Positions 23,201 to 34,956 of a stretch of DNA of 64,000 nt are shown here, piece after piece. Both the position numbers and the translations under genes were made by a program. How positions within the stretch are numbered: position 1 is the stretch's first letter; the number at the start of each line of letters is the position of its first letter. This DNA is from Torreya grandis (Eukaryota > Streptophyta > Pinopsida > Cupressales > Taxaceae). The stretch is taken from assembly GCA_037957365.1 (NCBI GenBank), contig JARHVA010004807.1, forward strand, positions 434,001-498,000, given 5' to 3'. A model generated the notes under the pieces. That model had not been told where the DNA came from. It saw only the letters and a program-made list of their open reading frames with translations, and did not search any database.

Positions 23201-24020
23201 CTTACTAGCATCACAATGCCAAATGAAGAAAATCCGATCAAGTGGTGTGTATGAGTTTTGACTTATTTATATATCATTATTATTTATTATTCTTTAAAAC
23301 TTTGGCCAAAGTAATGTTTAGTGAGACATTGTCATTTCATGAGTATGATTTATATGTTTGTGTGATTTCTTGTAATGGAACAAGTTTTTTATGATACACC
23401 ATATGTTTAGTTTTATAAATTGTACAACACACAGGTATTAGCTTGTCTCTCTAGATTCCTATGCCATCACTATCTACTCATCCGTGAAGGGAGGTCCATT
23501 CTCTAATAGAATTAATGCAGAGAATTATTGGTCCATGGTTGGTGTGGAAAAGTGTTCGGGTGATACTCTCCCTCCCCATAACAGTACTATTTTTTAGATG
23601 ACACTTGAAATTACCAAAAATATTAGAGTTCAAGAATTGTGATCTAGGTAGCCATATATCTTATATATGTACACTGTATTTTATTGTACTTGTTATTGAA
23701 ACATTATCATGAGGTGTTGTAATTATTTATTTATTGTACATTGGCAACAGTGTCTGTAGGCATGTATTAGTTGTGGTTGGTTAATTGTGATTACTTTTTA
23801 TATTTGTATTATGATGTGATTCTTCTGATGATAGTGATCAAATATGTATGATGTAGAATACTTCATTCACAATTATCTCATTTAGAGTATTTATATGATA
23901 ATTGGTTAGATTCTCATGATGTAATCTATTTATAGTATATGTGTTTAAATTTATTTTAAAAATCACGTATTTCTAGGTAGATTCTAGTGGGGATGTTACA
24001 TGGTAAGAAGTTCAAGAATA
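20271..24020. other. AT-rich stretch without recognisable gene
   Basis: No reading frame here resembles a known protein; the longer open stretches are T-rich antisense runs (20318-20763). (TG)n tracts lie at 20921-20937 and 22196-22210. The end GGGGATGTTACA at about 23990-24001 resembles a chromovirus LTR end, but no matching start was found. Confidence 0.6.
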
Positions 24021-24028
24021 AGGGGGAG

Positions 24029-24620
24029 TGTTAAAATATTTTATTCTTTCCCTTTCATCTACTCATCCTAGCTCTGTAATCTTTCAGCAATCACCAAACA
24101 TATTTATTTCACAATAGATTTAAAATTTGAAATCTAGGAGCCGTTTTGTTTAAGATGGAAAGCCTTTAGTAGGTGGAGAGGTCAGATAATAAAGAGATAA
24201 GGAGAATGAGATAAAGTAGAATGAAAGAAGAAGAAAGAGAACTGCAGAAGTAGAAGTAAAAGAGAAAAATACATGATGGGCAAAGGAGAGAAGAAAAAAT
24301 AGCAATATACTATATGAGGCAGAAAAGAAGTAAAAGAGGTAGATTATAAAGAAGACTACAACAAGGAGAATGGTTTTGTTGATGGTAGTCAAACTATAAG
24401 CAAATCAGCATAATATAAGGAATAAAATAGAGCATTTATAGCATTAGACATAAGAGCATTGAGCAAGAAAAGAAGAGGACAAAATAGAAGGTTTTTGTGA
24501 GTTTGTTTGAATACAATTGTAGTTGTTTATATAAGGTTGATGTAACCAATTTGTAATAAGTATTAGAAGCATTTTAATATATGCAAATTTCTATGTGTTT
24601 TTTTTAAAGACTACCTCACA
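24029..24620 (+). mobile_element. Candidate copia-type LTR
   Basis: TGTTAAAATATT at 24029 is preceded by AAGGGGGAG, the typical purine tract and start of copia LTRs. A possible end is CTCACA at 24620, after A/T-rich sequence suited to polyadenylation. No second copy and no copia coding sequence lie beside it, so both the end and the nature are uncertain. Confidence 0.35.
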
Positions 24621-24763
24621 TGTTTTAAAAAGTTTTAAACCCTATTGTATATTACATTTTTTGTCTTTTATGTTGGCTTCATGATTTCTTAGCAGCTAGC
24701 CTGCACCATAGTTTTTTAGCTACAAAGATATACCGGAGCTGCACCATTCTGGTGTTTTCTCAG

Positions 24764-25200
24764 CTAGTTTTTTAATGGTTGCCCCTTTGGCATTCGTTTT
24801 TGCCAATAATTTTCCATGATGGAGCCCTCCTTTCTGTTATGTAATAAAAGGGAGGTGGCTTTCCACTTGACAATCTCAAAGTGCACATTAAAGGTCTTTT
24901 GGATTCCCAATGATTTGGTGCTGAAGGCAGTTTGAAATATTTTGGTTCTGGGATATGCGCAATGGTCTTGTAGGAGCATGATCAATTTTGAAATTTTAGT
25001 TGTATTCATTTCAAATTTGTTTAAGGTTCTAAGAAATAAAGAGGACCCAACGATCACTTTCGTGTAGCCAACACATAGAGCATTGGAAGGCTTTGTTTTT
25101 GAAAACCCATAGAATCTTCCTTTCACTAGTAAGGAATATGAGGGTCGAGTGTCCTTGAATTTTTTCAGAAAGATGGAGGCTAGGTTTATTTGTTTTTTCC
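24764..25200 (-). CDS. Unrecognised minus-strand open stretch
   Basis: An open frame on the minus strand runs down to 24764 and has protein-like composition (Lys, Ser, Phe and Thr mixed, no repeats, about 120 codons after the GTG/ATG region at 25126 and open further upstream). I do not recognise it and see no domain motif. It could be a fragment of a transposon protein or chance. Confidence 0.2.
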
Positions 25201-25769
25201 CCTTTATTAAACAAGTTCAACGTCATTTTCTAGGTAAAAACCTCTCTAGTGGTTTAAGCATTTCCACTCTTAATCTAGTTGAACTGAGGAGCCCTTTACC
25301 CTCCCTTTCTAACCTCCTGGATAATTCCTAGTATACAGAAGCAACATATGTAGTAAAATATCTATTGATAATCTCATATTTAGAAGGTCTTGTGGGCAAG
25401 GAGGCTTCTTCGGTGACCCTTGCATAGTCATTGCCAAAGAGAGCTACATCTAAGGGGCATGGCAAGAAGGTGAATCTAAACCTTGTTGGGGTCGTCAGAA
25501 GAGGCAACCACTATGTAGGGTATACAGATTGCAAAAGGGCTCATGACAAGAAGGGAAAACACCAAGGTGGTTTTCATTGACATGGTCATAGAGGTGGCAG
25601 AATCCCTACCAGAGATCGTATCCTCAATGGTATCATGATTCCTCTAAGTTGTTCCCTCGTGGAAATTGTGGAGTTGTTGGATGATGACCAAGATAAATCT
25701 TTGGACTTGATGTATGATACAAAGACAATTTCAGTCATGATGAGATGGTCGCATGCCTCCATCTAGTTT

Positions 25770-25953
25770 TCACTAGGACTTTTACATTGATTTATTTTTT
25801 ACGTTTTATCTTGGGCTCGTCCTCATTATATATAACCTTTATGGTGATCTTTTGATCCTCTACAACTATTGTATAATCATAATCTAGTGCTTTGTAATCC
25901 CTTTTTAGAAATATTTAAAATAAGGGTGAGGGACCCCACAACCCTCCATCCCT

Positions 25954-25955
<2 letters not shown>
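25770..25955 (+). mobile_element. Possible LINE 3' end
   Basis: A T-rich stretch with GGGCTCGTCC, then CTTTGTAATCCC and an A-rich AAATATTTAAAATAAG just before a long (TA)n tract resembles the 3' untranslated region and tail of plant LINEs. No RT coding is joined to it. The assignment rests on general resemblance. Confidence 0.3.

Positions 25956-26025
<70 letters not shown>
25956..26025. repeat. (TA)n microsatellite, about 70 bases
   Basis: An uninterrupted alternating TA tract. The minus-strand open stretch that runs through it (repeating Tyr-Ile) is not a gene. Confidence 0.97.
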
Positions 26026-26028
<3 letters not shown>

Positions 26029-26029
26029 A

Positions 26030-29000
26030 TCCATGTTAGTAGCATTACAATGGTGATTTGAGATGCACATTGGATATGGAGCCTTACCACAATCAAGTTA
26101 GCCCTCATGACGTGCTTATCCACCCTTGACAATAGAAAATGGTCAATAAAAGATGTTGACACCTTACAATCTGCACACCCTTTTGCAATGGTTGCAGGTC
26201 ATGTAAACCCACTAGTTGCCTTGAATTTGAGTCTAGTGGACGATATGGACCCTTTGGTGTACAATATCACCTAAAATACCCTGGCATTTCCTCTCACCAT
26301 CACCATTCAACTCATCTTAAAACATTTCACCACTTGTGTGTTTTGTATGGTTTTGCCCTCCCCCACTACTTCGTTATTGCTCAAGCTCACTGTGAAATGG
26401 AATGTCTCCTCCCTACACAACACATTATCATGTTGTATGAAAAAACACACAACCTCATTTTCCACCGCCACTTCCACCAAAAATATAAAAATATTTTTGC
26501 TTAAGTCTTTGTGTACAAAAGGTGAGATGGGGTCTGTGGTCATCCCAATTTACACTCCTTAATTTTACAAAACCCCAGTTTACAAAAACTAAAAAAACAT
26601 CCCTTTCGGCATAACTTGCACCTTTCAAGCAATTGTTATTATAAATAATTTTTGTGTGAAGTGAGTAAAAGGTGATAAATTTGGAAAGATATTTTGACAT
26701 ATATCTAGAAGGTTTGATTAAAATATTTTTCATATTGAGAAGAAAAAAAGGAGAGAATTTTTGGAACAAATATGATGAATGACTAACACGAGTCCACTTA
26801 ATAAAAAATAATACTAAGTTTAAGAACAACATTGTGTTGCACTACTTTTTTAATGTGATGAAGGGGTTGGTCATTCAGTAAGCTGTTAACTTGTCTGTCA
26901 TTTACAATGCACTGACAACTAGCTCTTCTATGACTCAACAAAAAGAAAAATGAATTTTTTTGAGAAAAAAGTACGACTTAAATAGCTTGCATGTCCCACA
27001 TGTATTGCATTGCTTAGGTTTTTTTAGTCAAATAATATCTATTATTTGGGCTCAACTTTATCATTTCAGCCTTGTTTGCATTATTAACGTGATTACATTT
27101 TGCATAACAAAAGGGCCAAAATAAAAAAAATGAGAAAAATCCAATGTGTTCAAGATTCAAAACCCAACATCATTGCTTGTGTAACAACCCTTTTTTTTTC
27201 AATTTTAAGCTTGAGTAAATTGTAAAGCTAATATTGAAACTTCAAAATACAATAAAAATAGATGTTTGTACATTCTCCAATATAAATTAATATTTGAAGA
27301 TGATTACAATAAAACTAGGGCAATAGATAATAATTAATAGACGGACTTTGAAAAAAGGATTTTGAAGTTGATATGCAAATCTTGATGGTGTAAAAGGAAG
27401 TTGAAGGGTTTATAAATGTTTCTTGTGGATAATTTTTTCACTAAAAATTTATGCTTTCTAAATGACCTGGTCATTATCTGCCAAATTAAACTATGCCATG
27501 TTATAGCAGAAGCATAAAATCTATGTTAAATTGAGCAGAATGAACCATGCAGATTTTTGCATAATGAAAATGAAAAAGCAAGGTGGTATAAAAATAAGGA
27601 AGTATTAAATACATACATAAAATTTTATTTCCTTCAAAATTTTGTAAGATGAAAGAGATATGATAAAAATAAAAGTCTGACAAAATGCATATGACCATTA
27701 CATTGTTCCTTGGCCAATCATTTATTTATTTCATATTCATTTTGCAAAGGAAATTCAACTCTTTTAAGTAGAATTAAGAGAAAGTAGTTTCGTGATATGA
27801 ATTCTAGATGCAGCTTTGAATCAATAATAACATCAAAAACATTGAGTGCATTTCTGAATTTCAAAGGAAGCATCACTGATTGAAATAAAGTTTTTTCTCC
27901 CAAACATTTATTTTTTTAAAGTTTATGAATGGATACCAAAAACCATTCCACAATCCTCATCAAAATCATAACCATTGACATCAACAAACTTCTTAGGCTC
28001 TGATGAACAAAATAGATTTGATTATGAAGCCACAAATGACATAGTAATTGCATTCAAAACCCTAAAATAAAGCATTGCATTCATATATATGAGACATCAA
28101 ATAGTTGAAATTGTAATGGCCATTTGATATACAAATAATTTTCCCTTAAACTTCAAGTTTTAGTCTTCATTTCCCTGATGATGGGTCTAGTATAAAAGTT
28201 GAAACGTCAGATTTTAAACTTATACGTAGTCTTATCCAAAAGTTATTACTCACCCTTATTTTATTATTGTACATATTCACATATGCACCCTGAATTCGAT
28301 AAGATAAGCATCATAACCATATATACTGAGTGAAATTTCTTTTATGTACTACATTAAAATAAAAATAGAAACCAGGGCACATCCCTGATCACGATTAATT
28401 TCCATGTTAGAATAGCCAAGTTATTCCATTTTGATTATGTTTGCATTAGGGGGACACAATTTACTCAAGAAAAACATGTGCATAAGCTTATAAGTAAAAC
28501 AAAATACTCACGTTCCTAATATAAAATGATGACAAGCATATTTGTTTATTTAGTGAACAATAATCTCATAAAAATTTATATCATCAACAATAAAACATGA
28601 CATGAACCATGCAGCAAACTATTTGCAAGAAAATTACTATTGTTGTTCATTTCATAAATTTTGTTTGTAGCAAGTTGTTGGGGATGAAAGTGGGTAAGTT
28701 TATTTAGCACTCAAGGATTTGTTGATTTTAGTTGGGCAACCAATCACAAATTTTTTAATAGTTAATAATGTTTAAGTATAAATTTTACGATTCGTGAAGA
28801 GTATGGACCCCACCAATTTGTATGTGTTGGTTAAGCTCAAACGATAAAAACTACCAAGAAACACACATACTTGTCTATAACCAAAAAAACATAGTAAAAA
28901 ATAGATTGAAGATATCATGTCAACAAGATATAAAATCTTTTTCTTCAATTCCCACAAGCGGAAATGGAATAACATACCTTTGAGGATAGTAAAGGACTTT

Positions 29001-32000
29001 GATTATCTCCAGAATCTTTGCAACTTTTTTTTGCTTAAATGTTGTGCCATTTTAAACTAATTTTCAACATCCACTAAAACTTCCACCATGTTCGTTGTTC
29101 CCTGAGCGAAAAAAGAGCAAGATTGTCATTTTTGTTAACATTCTTTATACTCCAACACAACCTTGTCTACCGCAATGTTTTCAATTTACGTATCCTTGGA
29201 AGGAACTTTTTCTTCTATAGATTCATTTAGATTGGGTTGGACCAGAAAGCGAGTACTATTCTCCACCATAAAATATGTAGATCTAACCTTCTAGTAGGAT
29301 CACGACTGCTTCCTTCAGATGTTGGACTCAACCTACCCCGAGTGTAATAGAGATCAACACTTTCAACATCATACAAAAAATTAGGTTTTAGGGTTTAGGG
29401 TTCAGGGTTGAGGGGTGGAGGATGATTTTAATTGTATGAAGACACACGAGCAGGGGCTACATAAGGAAGAGGTGAGCCCATTGGGATACCAAAAAAAATA
29501 TCTAATCCATACTGACGATCACTAGAATAAGAATTTCATTTCACTCTCTAAGGGTATAATGACCTTTCCTCATACATCATTGTTGGAATGGAGCTTACAT
29601 ACAATGGAGGGGACTCTGAACTCTCATGAAAATGTAGTAGCCATGATGATAGAATTTCTTCATGGAGTCAACATTACCCCAATTGAAAGAATAGACAAGT
29701 TTCTTTAGGGAATTAGTCTCATCACAACTTACTTTCTAATAAGATGAAAAAGATTTTAATAAACAAAGGTGATTGCAATATTATTTATATAGTAAATATT
29801 AAAAAATATATTGAATTGTACAATAAAGTCTTTTTAAGTCCATGAGCACATGTACGTATGAAACCACCACAACTCTTTTATAGGTATAATATGTAGAGGT
29901 AAAGAGGCATTTAACCATCCTACTTTCATAAGAGGGACATATACTCTACCCCTTGAGATTAATGTGATCCATTGTGAAAATCGAAGCAAAACTATTAGGG
30001 AGGATTTAATTGGAAAATGGTTAGCTAGGAATGGTTTAAAAGAATATTTGAATAAGGAAGAGAGATAAAAATAAATAAAGAATAAAAGATAAGTATAAAT
30101 GATTTTACTAATAATTATTTCTCTTTTCTTCCAAATCTCAAAATTATTACGGGTTTAATAAGAAAAAGAAAGGTTCGTTAAGAATGTTTTAAAAGGATAT
30201 TTGTTTGGAAAACAAGAAGGAAATATAAAAAATAAAGAATAGAGCATACATGTAAATGATGTTACCAATAATCATATCTTTTTTCTTCTAAATTTCGATC
30301 ATGATATGTATTGATTAAATTTATTTATTATTTTTATTTCTTCCTCATTTCATTGTTACTTCATCTTTTACTTGTAGTTTTTTTAGTATGATGAAAGATG
30401 TAATATTTAATAACAATCGAGATGGTCATAGAGTGTGAGAACATATTCATAAAAATATTTAAACTTAAATTCGATGTTTATTTGACCATCATAATGTAAT
30501 TTTTATTTTTCTTATAAAATGTGATTAAAAGATTGTAATATTTTAGGAATAAGATAGAATTTAGATCCCATCATTCTACTTTTAAAAAGACTATTTTGAA
30601 CCCAACATAATGGTGCACCTAAACTGAGGCCATCTATCACGAGATAATAGGGAATTTACAAAGAAGTGGAGTTGTTAATTATTATGAAACCCTTCAATAG
30701 ATAAAACTATACACAAATATAATATAGACATGCCTTAAGATTGATACATGTTGAAATTAGATAGATACATTTAATATATTTGAAACTAGTCGTCATCATA
30801 AAAAAAAAAATCTTACCAATTCACTTACATCTACAATACATCATCTAACCATAAAAACACATCATAAATATTAAAGATCTAAGATCTTCAAAGTCCATAA
30901 CATTAAAGAATTTATTTTTAAAAAAGTCTAATATTTTAATATTAAAAGATAACGTTTTAGAAAACACTCTAATTTATTATAATTATTTTTTTTCTTTTGA
31001 AAAGAATTCTCTAAAATACTTGTAGAGAGTTTATAGAGATCTCCTGAGGTTTTTAGCTTGTCTAGTTGTTATATCTTACCCTTTCTTTTTGTTTTAAACC
31101 ACACTTGTTTAAAACATGTAATATTTAGTATTTTCATTTGCATTTATCATTTCTTTTTAAGTTATTATGTCAAGCAGCCCTTGGCCTATAAAATGGCATT
31201 TCACATCAACATTATAATTGTTGAAATTGTGATTATGGATTATGAAGCTACTGAACATGGAGCCTCTGGTAAAGAAACCTCTAAATTTTATCTTGAAGGT
31301 CTTCCATGAAGCAACAAATCTTTACTTGATATTGTTTTACCTATTTCTAAATTTTATGAAGCATGTAAATGGTTATATCAATTTAATTTGATAAGGCATT
31401 TTGTCGAAAGACTTCCTTCTAAAGTTATGCTTAAAAAGATGGGTAAAAATCACATGGAACCCTCATGGTATTCAATTGACCACAATCTAAAATATGACCA
31501 ATGTTTTTTTCTTGTTTTATTTTGTTGATCCTCAACATCTATATGTAATTCTATAAAAAGGATCATGGTATGTTTGTATCTCTTTGCTTGTGTTATCTCC
31601 TTAGACTCATGATTTTGTTGTCTCTAAATAGTCAACCTTAAAGTGTAAAATTCTTGAATAGGGTCTAGGATTGTAGATTTTAACCGTTAGACTATCACCC
31701 ACATGCATGTAATAAATAAATCATTGAAAGTTGTAAAAAACAATACACCTAATTTATCCAAATAGAATGACTACCTCTTCAACTTAAGAAACCTTTGACA
31801 TAATTATCAACAAATTACAACATTAAATTTCTCAAAATATTAAACCTTCCACACTAGCCTCCCACTTCCTTATATATATATATAAGAAGAACGTCAGGGT
31901 TAATGTTTAGAAGAGAAGTTTATATATACATCAATTATTCTTAAGATAAGACTTTATTATTATTAGTAAAAGTCAATTAAGATAATTACTTAATTGATAA

Positions 32001-32318
32001 TCTTCTATAGTAATAAGATTTGGATGAGTGTGCACATAATTTATACACATCCATATTTACAATTAAATAATAAGAGTGCATCTAAAACCATACAATAGTA
32101 TGAATTTTTTTTAAACATTAACATTAAGGACCTAATTTAGGTAGAATTATTAGGCATCCCTTTGCCTTATTGGCATTTCTAGACCCATTAGCAATGCCCA
32201 TACATAGTGTCATTTCCATGAGATGGCTAAATTATATTCGGCCTAACCTTGAAATGAGTATGTGTTGAAGCTGACCTTTACTGTGACCTTAAGGAGACTA
32301 TTAAAATTAAAATAGGAA
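26030..32318. other. AT-rich stretch without recognisable gene
   Basis: I see no protein domain, RNA gene or bounded repeat across these 6.3 kb, apart from a short telomere-like run at 29383-29412. Open stretches are short and have the composition of AT-rich noncoding DNA. Confidence 0.6.
29383..29412. repeat. Short telomere-like run
   Basis: TTTTAGGGTTTAGGGTTCAGGG contains two exact and one changed copy of the plant telomere unit TTTAGGG. It is too short to show a former chromosome end. Confidence 0.5.
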
Positions 32319-33515
32319 ACTTTCAACATATCAAGAGGGTGTTATAAATTAAATTTCCCAACACGTGTTTTTGTTTCCAATATTTCAAATACAAAATCAA
32401 AGATCACCCTTAGTTAGCCTTATATAATAAAAAAGTTCCAAAGCCTTCTACTGAAAATGCTCAATCTAATGGTGAGGATGGGTAGACCACCATTTGAGAT
32501 TGTAAAACTAAATGTAACAAGGGTGCACTAGCAAACCATATGTGGGTACGTATAATTCTAAAAAAAATCTTTCAAAACCTATAATAGGTGCTGCTAAGAG
32601 GGTACATCTAAGTCTATCATGGCAACAACTCAACCCTCTTGAGAGCAATGTTAGAACCAAGTTGAATTCTCTAAAGAGGAAGGTAAACCAAGATCTTATA
32701 TTACACCTTTGGTTTCCAATGTTGTCTTTATTTCTCAAGCAACTACTCAAGCAGTAACTCAATCCTCATAGTTGGTTCTCTAATGTGTTTCTCTTCATAA
32801 AGCATTTGCCATAAATTCTCACATTCTGCCTCATCAATTGGAGGATGGAGAATGTGTGAGATAAATGGTATTTGTTTTGACATGGTAATTTATTTCAAGA
32901 TAATCGATAACAATTTTTACATAATAGGTATGTAACCCTTCAAGGGTAGGTTTTGAAGAGATACACCTATATCACCATGAATCATGAAATATTTTTCATG
33001 GAATGTAAGGGGTCTCACAGACCCACCTCGTAAGTACATTATGCATAATTTTTGACAATGATTTATATATCTTAATGTCCTTTCCCTAAAAGAAATCAAG
33101 GTGGTAGGAATTTTTTCTCATAGCAACTAATAAAGTTATTAAGTCTAATAGTCTTTTTCTGACTAGCAATCATGACCCAAAATATGGAGTTGTAATTACC
33201 TTTATTTCTCCATAATATCAGGCTCTTTGGGTTTCTTTAAATAATGAATACTAATCCTTTGGCATAATTAATAATTATGCCTCTAATGATGTAGTGGAAA
33301 GGTCCTTCATTTGGTATTGGCTTGCTAATATGTTTCTAGCCATGTACTAGATTTTATGTGGTAATTTTAATATGGTCGAGTTGGGGCTTAACAAGCTTGG
33401 TCACCTCTTGATACGTTGGAATGTTAATGAGAGAGATGTGTGGTATTATATCCATAGTAAATTTTGGATTTATGACGCTCATTACTAACATCATTCCACC
33501 TCTTCAGTCTATTAC
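32319..33515 (+). mobile_element. LINE copy B, 5' part with endonuclease
   Basis: This is the second copy of the repeat at 4092-5205. It encodes SWNVRGL at 32996-33016 and GNFNMVE (Asp changed to Asn in the GDFN motif) at 33360-33380, followed by ERDVWYYIHSKFWIYDAH, which copy A has lost. The endonuclease frame stops at the ATTAC duplication at 33511-33515, where gypsy element G is inserted, and the LINE resumes at 54080. Confidence 0.85.
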
Positions 33516-33670
33516 TATTGGGTAAAGAACAAGGGATATAAAATCAAAAAGTATATTAGATGGACACATGTGCGTATTGTATGATTTTGTCTTTTGTATA
33601 ATATTTTGTATGTATGCAACCTTATAAACATATGGAAAGAGAGCAAAGAATACAAAAATTCTTTCCTTGT
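33516..33670 (+). mobile_element. Element G 5' LTR, first part
   Basis: These 155 bases match the start of the 3' LTR at 53549 (GGGTAAAGAA, then TGGACACATGTG, then TTTTGTATGTATG). The LTR is cut by element C and continues at 38113. Confidence 0.88.
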
Positions 33671-33758
33671 TGTTAGGTTGTGGAGCTAAAAGCTTCACTG
33701 ATGCAGACACGGAGAAGGCCATTGGAGGGGTTGCTGAAGGTTGCTAAGCGTCAGAGCA

Positions 33759-33872
33759 ACTGACGTCGGTCTGATCAGCCGACGTCGGTAGGACAGTAAA
33801 GAGAAGCAACCGACGTCGGTCAGGGATTGGCCGGCGTCGGTCACCTCCAGGCAGACAGGGACTGACGTCGGT
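33759..33872. promoter_or_regulatory. Array of five ACCGACGTCGGT palindromes, 5' LTR of C
   Basis: Units start at 33759, 33778, 33809, 33830 and 33861, giving steps of 19, 31, 21 and 31 bases. The consensus is a 12-base palindrome; the third unit is perfect. Each contains ACCGAC, the core of the DRE/CRT site bound by DREB/CBF factors, in both orientations, and GACGTC, the C-box core bound by bZIP factors. The array lies about 140-255 bases before the TATA box. Actual binding is inference. Confidence 0.85.
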
Positions 33873-34013
33873 CGCCTGTGTGGTTCGACTGCGAGCTTAT
33901 TACGGGCAGTTAGCTAACGAACCAAGTGTTTGCATGATTAGAGCTATTTTTAGACTGAGAGCTGCGGATCTAATTATTGTAATTAGATGTCTAATTATTG
34001 TTTGGATGAGATC

Positions 34014-34020
34014 TATATAA
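34014..34020 (+). promoter_or_regulatory. TATA box of element C
   Basis: TATATAA in the context GAGATCTATATAATAG. The 3' LTR and the copy at 61075 have the same or a similar box. Confidence 0.75.
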
Positions 34021-34467
34021 TAGACTCATGGTTGTATTGGAAAAGTGTTCTAGTTTGAGTTGAGCAAAGTTTGTTCCTTCTGTGTGTGAGGTGAGCAAGG
34101 GTGTTCCTCCTAGTTCCACAGTACCAGGTGTAGGTGCTGGTTTTGGAGAGTCAGCAGGATTCTTCAAGTGTGTAGGATCTTGGTCACAGTTGCATGGCCT
34201 ATATAGAAGATCTACATGGTAAGTAAGATCGTTGATCTGCAGGTGTATGTGTGAGCAAGGTCAAGGTTCACAGGTGAGTAGAATCGGGTTTGATTTGCAG
34301 GTGTGCAGGATCATATAGACAACAACACAACAGGGAGCAGTATCAGGCAGGATCTACTTGGAGTACAGGTGTGTACTCAGATAGAGCAAAGAGGAAGGCA
34401 AGGGAGTTCCTTCCATAAGTATGGTCTGTTGAATTGTAGGTTGTTGCAGGTTCATGGGAGATCTACT

Positions 34468-34552
34468 TGAAGTACCTTGAGTACTTGTGGAGTACGTGGA
34501 GTACTTATGGAGTGCGTGGAGCACTTGTGGTGTGCGTGGAGCACAGGAGGTG
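34468..34552. repeat. 20-bp minisatellite in the transcribed part of the C LTR
   Basis: About four units of AGTACTTGTGGAGTACGTGG, with later units changed to AGTGC and AGCAC. The 3' LTR has the same array at about 37730-37810. Confidence 0.85.
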
Positions 34553-34848
34553 AACACCAACTCTGTATTTTGAGTTGGGTGTTGGGACCTGAGAGGGAGA
34601 GCTTTGGGGAGAAGAATTACTGTTCACTTGAGGTGTGGCGAGCCTCTGAAGAGGTGGTGGAGAAGAAGTGGCATCTTCTTTATTGTATTCTTTTCTATAT
34701 AAAGTGTTAATACAATTTGTGTATTGTCTCTCATATCATGTGTTATTCTGAATTCTAGTTACTTGGTGAATCTGGTTAATTTTCGCATATTAAGTTGCTT
34801 GGTTTGGTAATCAATTGTGTTCTTTTGGTGGAGCAAGATCCTGACAAG

Positions 34849-34860
34849 TGGTATCAGAGC
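34849..34860 (+). promoter_or_regulatory. Primer-binding site of element C
   Basis: TGGTATCAGAGC lies two bases after the LTR end. This 12-mer matches the 3' end of initiator tRNA-Met and is the usual PBS of plant copia elements. Confidence 0.95.
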
Positions 34861-34956
34861 TTTTGGTTGGGATACTAACAGATTGGTTTAGATCTGGGTA
34901 GTGTGTTTTGATTACAGGTCACTCTCAGGGGTTTCTAATTGAGTGGGAATAGAGCA

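Larger units (their letters stand above)
33671..34846 (+). mobile_element. Element C 5' LTR
   Basis: TG...CA bounded LTR. In order it carries five palindromes at 33759-33872, twin TCTAATTATTGT words at about 33969-34001, a TATA box at 34014-34020, a minisatellite at 34468-34552 and a polyadenylation-like region near 34680-34710. Confidence 0.95.

Noticed and set aside
23990..24001. GGGGATGTTACA as the end of the chromovirus LTR that starts at 1669
   Set aside because: It mirrors TGTAATGTCCC, but other elements lie between and no matching LTR start or repeat of 1669 sequence is seen near it.
25905..26162. Minus-strand open stretch with a Tyr-Ile repeat
   Set aside because: It crosses the (TA)n microsatellite and is a product of that repeat.
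27179..27200. TGTAACAACCC as another chromovirus LTR start
   Set aside because: No purine tract precedes it, no end and no second copy were found.
29383..29412. Interstitial telomere as evidence of a chromosome fusion
   Set aside because: Only two to three units, imperfect; this can arise by chance or slippage.
33759..33872. Palindrome array as a CRISPR-like or site-specific recombination array
   Set aside because: The sequence is a plant retrotransposon LTR, spacers are not unique inserts of constant length, and no recombinase or Cas gene exists here.
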